Of a DNA stretch of 28,061 nt, positions 16,066 through 22,828 are shown piece after piece. The first letter of the stretch is position 1. The number at the start of each line of letters is the position of its first letter. The notes beneath the pieces were generated by a model. That model ran no database searches. It saw only the letters and a list, made by a program, of their open reading frames with translations, and had not been told where the DNA came from. This DNA is from an uncultured Parabacteroides sp. Its GTDB lineage: Bacteria; Bacteroidota; Bacteroidia; Bacteroidales; Tannerellaceae. A program made the position numbers and the translations under genes. The stretch is from contig URZO01000057.1 in NCBI GenBank assembly GCA_900552465.1, positions 1 through 28,061 of the forward strand. Reading direction: 5' to 3'.

Positions 16066-18844
16066 TCACATATCGTTTGAGTTCGCCGCTCCCGACGAAG
16101 CTTTCGCGCACAAGCTGTACGCGGACTGGGACGGTTTCTGCCGCCGCTGTTTTGAGCAGGTGGTAGAAGAATGTTATGCCTTTTACGACAAGGACAAGGT
16201 GCTGCACGAGATAGAACGACTCGACCTCGACCTGGGTGGCATCCCCGAAGAATACTTCTACCGGGAATTTCCCCGGCGACTGAAAGAAGAACTGCTGAAA
16301 GCCCTGCCCGCATGGAAAGTCCGGACGGAAGAAGATGAAGAAAAGAACTACACTTCCCGCCAGGACAACTTGCTATTCTTTCTGGAGCATGGTTATCCGA
16401 ATCCGGAATGGGCAGACTGTGATTTCAATCCTGTGAAAGAGATGGAATGGCTGCTCTCACAATCCGTCGCCAGACACGCCCTTTTTATAAAAAGGATGGT
16501 CTTTTTATGTTTGAACAAAGAATATGTCCTGCGTCGGCTGCTTTGGCAGACGGACAACATAGCCATACACCTTAAAGTTTATGCTGCCGCACTTACCGAA
16601 CCCACCGCAGGCTTGCAGGAGAAGCGCCGCTTTCTTGCTTTGGTGCTGGAGGAAAAATCCGACATCTCTTTGTACTTCATCCATGAGGCGGGAAGCGACG
16701 AAGAGCTTCATGACATGGCGTCCCTACTCGACAGTCCCTCCGTTAGGCAGATTATGCAGACCGAGATGAAGGAACACGCCGAACTGGATCTTCCACCCTA
16801 CTGGCATTACCTGTACGAATGGCTCGTCAGGTATTACCCCTTCAACGGACTTGCCATATTCGGCGACAAGGAGGAATTTATACGACACCTGCACCACAAG
16901 CTGCTGACATTCATCCGCAAGCGTAATGAGTCCCCCTACCTCTCCAAGACGGAACTGACCGCAGGATTCCTACTGGAGGTATTCGGCCCGGCCTATTACA
17001 TTGACGTGCTGAACGCCATCTACAGCCTCCAGCCCCACCATGCTGACGGTTCACCCGTGTATGACGGGTATTTCAACCGGGAATTATACCGGGTGTTCAT
17101 ACAACTCTCCCTGCTACGGCTTCCCGGTATTGAAGAAAAGAAAGATGCCGGGGAACAGACAAACCTAAAACTGACAACGGCAGAAAGGGCATACAACATG
17201 GAAACAGTACTTGCCCTGTCGGAAACCACAGAAAACGACGGTACATGTACCGCACAATCCGTTTTCGAGGAATGGCAGCGCAGACGAATATCCGATTCTA
17301 CCGTCGTCCGGACACTGCTTAAAGAGCGGTGGAATACGGTGGAAGGCTTTACGACTTGGCTGGCGGATACATCCGTTCCAACCGAACGCAGGCGGAGACT
17401 GATGCAAACGGCAATTACGGAGAATGTCCAGAAGTGGACTGCACTGCTCCGCAAACTGCCAAAAGAAGGAAACACACTTGACACGATAGCCAAAGAGATA
17501 CCGGCTTCAATCTGGCTGCAAGGAATAGCCAAAGCCAGTTTCTATCAGGCTTCGGTTCTGTCGAGGATAACGGACCGTATAGAACGGCAGGCATCCGGAT
17601 TTCCTTTCCTCATAGCCGGCAGTATATCCCTTGCATCGGCCCTGTCGAAAGCCATGCTGCTCTATATGCAGGACACAGAAACATTGGAACGGACATTGAC
17701 GGAGAAGGAAATTATGGAAAAGTTCCTTGGCCTTCTATGCCTTATCTACACGGGCAAGGCGGACTGCTATAATGAAACCGGATGGCGGAAACTCTCCAAC
17801 CAGATTGTCATGGATATAGGGAACAATGAAGTAAACAGGCAGGAACAGGAAACCGCCGAAAAGCTGTCAAACTCCGGTATGGACGATATCTTGTTCCGCC
17901 ATACCGTCGAATCCTTACTGCGTAACCGGCCGGAAGAACTGCTGTTATATATCTGCAACTCCGTGTCGCAAGGCATGCTGTCCGTCAACCAATGGGCGGA
18001 ATGGCTGGAAGCTGACGACTGGAGATACCTGGCTACAAGCCTTTCCCTTTCCATGGCGGAACAGCTCCGGCAAATATCGGATATTCTTGGCTTAGACAAC
18101 CGGATGCGACGGCTGGCGTGGGGTCTCTATATTGTCACCAAGTACAAAAAGGAGGAATGGCGGTACAACAGCTCAGAAGACAATATCCGTCCATTCGTAC
18201 AGGTGGTTTTCTCCCTACAAGGGAAAAGCGACGCAGGGATAGAAGAAATCGTACAAAAAATTAAGATAGAAATGAATATTAATGAAGAAACAATCATGGA
18301 AATGAAAGAAGTTCCCGAAGTCATGCTTATCAGCAACGCCGGCCTTTGCCTGCTTGCCCCCTGGTTTGTCCGCCTGTTTTCCATGCTCGGATACCTGGAC
18401 GAAGAAAAGAAAAAGTTCAAAGACACGGCCTCAAAGGTACGTGCCGTGTTCCTGTTGCAATACGTCACTTATGGAGAAGAGCAGGAATACCGCGAACCAG
18501 AACTGGCATTCAACCGTCTGCTCACAGCATTGCCATTGCATGTCCCGCTTCCGAAACGGCTGGCACTGGATGATACGGAAAGACAGGTCGCCGACAGCAT
18601 GATGGCTGGAGTGAAAGCCAACTGGTCTCAGATGGGTGGCACATCCATCAAAGGATTCCGCCTGAGTTTCATCGCCCGCAACGGCACACTGGAACAGCAG
18701 GAGGAACGGTGGTTACTGGCTGTGGAGAATAAAACACATGACATCTTACTTGAATCCATCCCATGGAGCTTTAAGCAGATACGCCTGCCTTGGCTGAAGA
18801 AACACGTGCAGGTGGCATGGCGTGAAAAACAGGTGTTTGAATGA
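16052..18844 (+). CDS. eCIS tape-measure protein (CIS_TMP family, Afp14-like)
   Basis: A 930-aa protein whose first 85 residues show the CIS_TMP hallmark: IDHISFEFAAPDEAFAHKLY, then CFEQVVEECYAFYDKD and IERLDLDLGGIPEEYFYREF at about residues 54-73, followed by LKEELLKAL. In Afp/PVC-type particles this protein sets tail length and may occupy the tube lumen or its base. The remainder is largely helical, with AT-poor, Leu/Glu-rich sequence and no enzymatic motif I can see. The ATG at 16052 overlaps the upstream wedge gene by 14 bp. At this length it would predict a medium to long particle compared with Afp, if length scales with the protein. Confidence 0.85.
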   Translation: MIRIDHISFEFAAPDEAFAHKLYADWDGFCRRCFEQVVEECYAFYDKDKVLHEIERLDLDLGGIPEEYFYREFPRRLKEELLKALPAWKVRTEEDEEKNYTSRQDNLLFFLEHGYPNPEWADCDFNPVKEMEWLLSQSVARHALFIKRMVFLCLNKEYVLRRLLWQTDNIAIHLKVYAAALTEPTAGLQEKRRFLALVLEEKSDISLYFIHEAGSDEELHDMASLLDSPSVRQIMQTEMKEHAELDLPPYWHYLYEWLVRYYPFNGLAIFGDKEEFIRHLHHKLLTFIRKRNESPYLSKTELTAGFLLEVFGPAYYIDVLNAIYSLQPHHADGSPVYDGYFNRELYRVFIQLSLLRLPGIEEKKDAGEQTNLKLTTAERAYNMETVLALSETTENDGTCTAQSVFEEWQRRRISDSTVVRTLLKERWNTVEGFTTWLADTSVPTERRRRLMQTAITENVQKWTALLRKLPKEGNTLDTIAKEIPASIWLQGIAKASFYQASVLSRITDRIERQASGFPFLIAGSISLASALSKAMLLYMQDTETLERTLTEKEIMEKFLGLLCLIYTGKADCYNETGWRKLSNQIVMDIGNNEVNRQEQETAEKLSNSGMDDILFRHTVESLLRNRPEELLLYICNSVSQGMLSVNQWAEWLEADDWRYLATSLSLSMAEQLRQISDILGLDNRMRRLAWGLYIVTKYKKEEWRYNSSEDNIRPFVQVVFSLQGKSDAGIEEIVQKIKIEMNINEETIMEMKEVPEVMLISNAGLCLLAPWFVRLFSMLGYLDEEKKKFKDTASKVRAVFLLQYVTYGEEQEYREPELAFNRLLTALPLHVPLPKRLALDDTERQVADSMMAGVKANWSQMGGTSIKGFRLSFIARNGTLEQQEERWLLAVENKTHDILLESIPWSFKQIRLPWLKKHVQVAWREKQVFE

Positions 18845-18867
18845 ATTGATCTGAAAATATATCAAAG

Positions 18868-19356
18868 ATGGAAACAGAAAAAATATATCAGGAAAAGACA
18901 GCACGCACCATCCGGCAGAAGCAGGAAGGTGGCGGTATGCTGCAATTCGTTGACAACCGACCGGCAAATCCCCTTCTGCAACGAATGGATGAAGACGAGG
19001 AAGACACCCTGCAAGGCAAGTTCGGGCAGTCAGTACAAAAAAAGAACGAGACGAGCATGCCCGACAACCTGAAAACGGGTATTGAGGACTTGTCGGGTTT
19101 TGAGATGGATGATGTGCGGGTACATTACAACTCGGACAAGCCGGCTACCGTGCAGGCACTTGCCTATACGCAGGGAACGGATATCCATGTAGCTCCGGGA
19201 CAGGAACAGCACCTGCCGCATGAGGCATGGCACGTAGCACAACAGATGGCCGGACGTGTGGAACCGACCACCGAAGTGGGCGGACTACCCGTAAACGACA
19301 GTAAAGAATTGGAACACGAGGCGGATGTGATGGGAGCAAAAGCAAACAGTTACTAA
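18868..19356 (+). CDS. DUF4157 'eCIS core' protein with intact HExxH (162 aa)
   Basis: Short protein holding a DUF4157 domain at about residues 70-155. Visible family marks are LSGFEMDDVRVHYNSDKPA, AYTQGTDIHVAPGQEQHLPHEAWHVAQQ and the final ELEHEADVMGAKA. The zincin motif HEAWH (118-122) is complete, with a downstream ELEHEAD that can give the third ligand, so proteolytic activity is possible. The N-terminal 65 residues are charged and probably disordered, which in eCIS cargo often serves as the loading signal. DUF4157 is usually fused to a toxin domain; here nothing follows it. It may be a cargo protease, a loading adaptor, or a remnant of a larger effector. It lies between the tape-measure and ATPase genes. 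Confidence 0.85.
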   Translation: METEKIYQEKTARTIRQKQEGGGMLQFVDNRPANPLLQRMDEDEEDTLQGKFGQSVQKKNETSMPDNLKTGIEDLSGFEMDDVRVHYNSDKPATVQALAYTQGTDIHVAPGQEQHLPHEAWHVAQQMAGRVEPTTEVGGLPVNDSKELEHEADVMGAKANSY

Positions 19357-19377
19357 TCGATGGAGAAATAGCGACCT

Positions 19378-20670
19378 ATGTTTGAGCATATAGATTGGTT
19401 TAACCGGGTGCTGACCACAGCCATTCAACTTTACTTCCAGCAGGAATGCGAATACGCATCGTTGGAAGAGATCATACCGCCCGATGACAAATGGCTGGAA
19501 GAAGTCTCAGGGCAGCAAAAAATCGCGTTCAGCGAACGGGTGGTCATTATGCTTGCCCTGATGCCCCATACCAACCCTCAGACCCTTGATATATTTTTCG
19601 TCCAGAACAAGAACTTCGACCGCCAGTACACCGAGTTTGGCGGCTGGAAAGGATTGTCACACGGAGGTTTCCTGCCTACAGGCGAGACGGTCTCGTTTAT
19701 TCTTGCCGGAGAGGATATGGGGAGAAAGAAGGCCGTCATCCGTATGTTCCAGAAAGACCATTGGTTCCATACGCAAAATATATTGCGATTGGAAGGTGCG
19801 GGTGAAGGCGAACCATTTCTGAGTGGACAGTTACGGGCTTCAGAAGAATTTCTGAGTCATGTATTGTTAGACCGAGAATACAAACCGGACTACAATATCG
19901 GATTTCCTGCTAAACGCATCACCACTGAACTGGAGTGGGATGATATGGTGCTTAACTATAACACCGTACAGGAACTGGAAGAAATCAATACTTGGATAGC
20001 CTCACACAAAGTTATAATGGATGACTGGGGGTTGTCACGCTTTCTTAAAGCCGGCTACCGTGCCCTTTTCTACGGTCCTCCCGGAACAGGGAAGACACTT
20101 GCGGCAACCCTTCTCGGAAAGAAGAACGGCATGGACGTGTATCGTGTAGACCTCTCGATGATCGTGTCGAAATACATTGGCGAGACTGAAAAAAATCTTG
20201 CCAGAGTCTTCGACCTGGCGGAGAACCGTAACTGGATTCTGTTCTTCGACGAGGCGGACGCCCTTTTCGGCAAACGTACCTCAACCAATACCTCCAATGA
20301 CCGTCATGCGAACCAGGAAGTGGCTTACCTGCTCCAACGGATAGAGGATTTCCCCGGTACGGTCATCCTTGCCACCAACCTCAAGTCGAACATTGACGAG
20401 GCGTTCTCGCGCCGTTTCCAGTCTGTCATCTATTTCCCAATGCCTGACGAGGAACTGCGAGCGGAACTATGGCGGAAGATGCTCCCCCAACAATGGCTGG
20501 GCAAGGATCAACAAGAATTGATCTCCCTGGCTGCGAACACAGAACTTTCTGGCGGTTCGATTGCCAATGTAGTGAGAAACTGTGCTATTGAACTGGTTGG
20601 AAGCCGACTACAGGAACTAAGCAAGGAAGTTCTAAAAAGAGCGCTGGAGAGAGAGAAAGGGAAAATTTAA
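19378..20670 (+). CDS. AAA+ ATPase of the eCIS (Afp15-like)
   Basis: A 430-aa protein with a helical N-terminal domain (about residues 1-200) and a single AAA+ module. Walker A GPPGTGKT is at 233-240, Walker B ILFFDEAD ends with D291-E292, sensor 1 is ILATNL near 337-342, and the arginine-finger region is DEAFSRRFQ at about 347-355. It belongs to the group close to FtsH/CDC48-type AAA+ proteins that close eCIS operons (Afp15), where it is needed for assembly; it is not ClpV, which supports a single-use eCIS rather than a recycled T6SS. No transmembrane segment or protease domain is present. It is the last gene of the run and is followed 13 bp later by a stem-loop. Confidence 0.93.
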   Translation: MFEHIDWFNRVLTTAIQLYFQQECEYASLEEIIPPDDKWLEEVSGQQKIAFSERVVIMLALMPHTNPQTLDIFFVQNKNFDRQYTEFGGWKGLSHGGFLPTGETVSFILAGEDMGRKKAVIRMFQKDHWFHTQNILRLEGAGEGEPFLSGQLRASEEFLSHVLLDREYKPDYNIGFPAKRITTELEWDDMVLNYNTVQELEEINTWIASHKVIMDDWGLSRFLKAGYRALFYGPPGTGKTLAATLLGKKNGMDVYRVDLSMIVSKYIGETEKNLARVFDLAENRNWILFFDEADALFGKRTSTNTSNDRHANQEVAYLLQRIEDFPGTVILATNLKSNIDEAFSRRFQSVIYFPMPDEELRAELWRKMLPQQWLGKDQQELISLAANTELSGGSIANVVRNCAIELVGSRLQELSKEVLKRALEREKGKI

Positions 20671-20683
20671 AGTGGAAGATGAA

Positions 20684-20702
20684 GGCATATTCTAAATATG
20701 CC
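20684..20702 (+). terminator. Stem-loop just after the eCIS operon
   Basis: GGCATAT and ATATGCC form a perfect 7-bp stem around a 5-base loop, starting 13 bp after the ATPase stop codon. There is no clear T-run after it, so it would be a poor classical intrinsic terminator; it may instead protect the mRNA 3' end. Position is the main support. Confidence 0.4.
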
Positions 20703-21411
20703 AAAACAATTAATCAGCAGCATCGCTTAAAAAAACAAGCATGAGGATAGTCCGTTTCCTAAATCTCGACACATTGAAAACAGAAAGTGTGCCGGAACGT
20801 CATACGGTTCTTACGGTATAATTCGTGGACAATTTTAGTCTTGAAAAGCAAAACCATAAATGGATTAAGAAAAAAAGAAAATCCCTGAAACATTTAATCT
20901 CAAGGACTTTACAAGTTTAAAATCTTTTAAAAGTGGTGCCACCAGCAAGAGAACTTTTATCTTCTCTCTATTGATTATCACCGTTTTATAGTCCTTTTCA
21001 TTTGGAAATCCACATGATTTAGCACACGGTTATGTTTTATCGCTTTGCTTACTATAAGAACGATTCTATTTTCAAATATCTCATTGTCTCAATATCGTCT
21101 GGGACTTCTCTAAGAAAGTTACTGCGCTGATATTTAAAACTTTATATTTCTTACTTCAAGCATATCCCATGATTTATCCCACTAATTTGCTTTGAGCTTT
21201 TACGGTAGTTTGCTCATGGAGAATACTAAGGGCAAAGGTAAGCTTTTTCTATAAATATACAAAATGAGGGATATGTATTAGCTAAGTCATGAGATATTAT
21301 TATTCTGTCGATACGTCAGAAAGAACTTTGCTTGAGAAGGGACATTTTTTAAGAATGCTGTTTTAGGACGAATTATTAAAGTAGTAAAAGAAAAAATATT
21401 CTAAAAAACAC
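20703..21411. other. Intergenic stretch with gene-like fragments, no intact gene
   Basis: No intact gene is visible between the eCIS operon and the next operon. Several short frames look protein-like but are broken by stops. On the plus strand these are 20741-20818 (26 codons from ATG) and 20869-20988 (40 codons ending in a hydrophobic run FIFSLLIITVL). On the minus strand there is 21141-21055 (29 codons, containing NFLREVPDDIETMRYLKI). Their competing strands mean they cannot all be real. The best reading is decayed DNA from earlier insertions; the minus-strand fragments lie downstream of the strong promoter at 21233-21263. I could not name a family for any of them. Confidence 0.4.
21233..21263 (-). 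promoter_or_regulatory. Strong rRNA-like promoter pointing into gene-poor DNA
   Basis: On the minus strand TTTG (21263-21260) and TACCTTTG (21240-21233) are 19 bp apart, a full Bacteroides consensus match. The spacer resembles that of the promoter at 75-105 (both have AGAAAAAG before the -7 box). Transcription would start near 21226 and run left, but no intact gene is present for over 500 bp. It could drive a small RNA or be the surviving promoter of a decayed gene. Confidence 0.55.
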
Positions 21412-21419
21412 TATCTTTG
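21412..21419 (+). promoter_or_regulatory. -7 box of the four-TM/MBL operon
   Basis: TATCTTTG is a full match to the Bacteroides -7 box TAnnTTTG, 35 bp before the first ATG of the operon. The -33 position has no clean TTTG, so the promoter may be weak or activator-dependent. Confidence 0.5.
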
Positions 21420-21454
21420 TACTTTATAACAGTTTGATTTATAGCAAAAACATT

Positions 21455-21949
21455 ATGATGAAGGAATTGTCAGAGAAAATATCATCTTATAACTTGTTCA
21501 ATAATTTGTTACCAGGTATTCTGTATGTATTTATTGTAACAAAACTTACAAGCTTTAATTTAATATTAGAAAACAATTTGATAGGAGCCTTTTTTTACTA
21601 TTTTGTCGGAATGATAATTAGTCGTCTAAGCTCTTTAATTATTGAACCTTTTTTGAAATGGGTAAAATTTGTGAAGTATGCTGAATATAAGGACTATCTT
21701 ATAGCTTGTGAAAGGGACAATAAGATAAATTTGTTATGTGAGGGGAATAATATGTATCGAACATTTGTTGCTCTGTTTGTTGCCATTTTATTGACTATAG
21801 CCTACGATAAGATTACTATTCATTTTTGTATCCCAATAGAAAACACATTTGTTGGGATTATTATAGGATTACTAATTTTATTCTTGTTTTCATATAGGAA
21901 ACAAACAACCTTTATCAGAAAGAGGGTAGAAAAACAAATGAATAATTAG
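21455..21949 (+). CDS. Four-TM membrane protein of unknown function (164 aa)
   Basis: I do not recognise a named family. A TTG at 21434 is in frame, but ATG 21455 (or 21458) lies at a sensible distance from the -7 box and gives MMKELSEKISSYNLFNNLLPG. Four hydrophobic segments are visible at about residues 16-33, 41-62, 101-119 and 130-149, with a cytosolic-looking charged loop (about 66-98) between the second and third, and a basic C-terminus. The gene ends 3 bp before the MBL gene, so the two are co-transcribed. Small multi-TM proteins beside signalling or conjugation enzymes are often membrane-disrupting effectors in bacterial defence; that role is only inferred here. Its DNA is much more AT-rich than the eCIS genes. 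Confidence 0.75.
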   Translation: MMKELSEKISSYNLFNNLLPGILYVFIVTKLTSFNLILENNLIGAFFYYFVGMIISRLSSLIIEPFLKWVKFVKYAEYKDYLIACERDNKINLLCEGNNMYRTFVALFVAILLTIAYDKITIHFCIPIENTFVGIIIGLLILFLFSYRKQTTFIRKRVEKQMNN

Positions 21950-21952
21950 AAT

Positions 21953-22828
21953 ATGGTTGAAATAATTATTTGGGATGTACAACATGGAAGTGCTTCGTAT
22001 ATAAAATCCCCCAATGGTAGGCATATTATTGTAGATGCAGGTTTGGGATCATACGAGAATAGTGATAAAGCTTTTAGTCCACTTTATCATTTGTGGAAAA
22101 ACTATGGCGTAAAACAGATAGATTATGCTATACTGACACATCCTCATAAAGACCACATAGAAGATATCAATAATCTGATTGAACTAACCCCTAAAGTACT
22201 TAGAAGACCTAAGCATTTAACAAGAGATGATATTATTTCGCCTCAAACGGCTAAGATGGATATTCCGTTGTATGAAAAATATATTGAATTTAGTAACAAA
22301 TACACAAGCAATGTTTCAGGGACGATGAATGACCCAACAAAGCCTGAAAACTATGGAGGACTAAAAATTCAAACTTTTTCTACAGTGAATTGTGCTACCT
22401 GTAATTTAAACAATCAAAGCATTATTTCAGTATTCTCATATGCCAACTCAAAAATTGTAATTGCAGGAGACAATGAAAGCCCTTCGTATAATGAATTGTT
22501 TGAAGATATTAGTTTTAAAAACGCTATAAAAGATGCCGATATTTTAGTTGCATCTCATCATGGAAGGGCATCTGGTTATCATGATGAATTCGTCAAACTC
22601 GTCAAACTCGTCAAACCTAAACTCACTATTATATCTGATAGTAGTAAAAAAGAGACGAGCGTTGTTACCGATTATGGTATGATCAGTAGCGGATGGACTG
22701 TTTTTAGCAGGACAGATGGTTCTTCTATGAAGAGGAGTACTTTATCTACATATAATGATGGGCATATAGTCATTAAAATGGGATATAATTCGGAGAATAA
22801 ACCATTTCTAAATATCAAAAAGAAATAG
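21953..22828 (+). CDS. ComEC-like metallo-beta-lactamase-fold hydrolase (MBL 1)
   Basis: A 291-aa stand-alone MBL-fold protein without the ComEC membrane parts. It opens EIIIWDVQHGSASYIKSP, a typical start for the ComEC/Rec2 C-terminal MBL group, and has the metal site THPHKDH with H63, H65, D67 and H68, a later Asp in AGDNE (D173) and the HH pair in SHHGRAS (202-203). All main ligands are present, so it is probably an active metal-dependent hydrolase or nuclease. A 9-bp unit (CGTCAAACT) is repeated nearly three times at 22591-22616, adding V-K-L repeats. It shares an operon with the four-TM protein and its last 14 bases overlap the end of the convergent E2-E1-JAB gene. Confidence 0.86.
   Translation: MVEIIIWDVQHGSASYIKSPNGRHIIVDAGLGSYENSDKAFSPLYHLWKNYGVKQIDYAILTHPHKDHIEDINNLIELTPKVLRRPKHLTRDDIISPQTAKMDIPLYEKYIEFSNKYTSNVSGTMNDPTKPENYGGLKIQTFSTVNCATCNLNNQSIISVFSYANSKIVIAGDNESPSYNELFEDISFKNAIKDADILVASHHGRASGYHDEFVKLVKLVKPKLTIISDSSKKETSVVTDYGMISSGWTVFSRTDGSSMKRSTLSTYNDGHIVIKMGYNSENKPFLNIKKK

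Noticed and set aside
915..20670. Type VI secretion system of the Bacteroidetes (T6SS-iii)
   Set aside because: There is a DUF4255 cap, DUF5908, CIS_TMP and DUF4157 gene and a AAA+ protein of Afp15 type, but no ClpV, TssK-like or membrane-complex genes.
20741..20818. Small 26-codon gene after the eCIS operon
   Set aside because: No ribosome-site support or recognisable family; the surrounding DNA has broken frames on both strands, so chance or decay is more likely.
22591..22616. CRISPR-like repeat
   Set aside because: It is a coding 9-bp tandem repeat without spacers; no CRISPR array was seen anywhere in the window.
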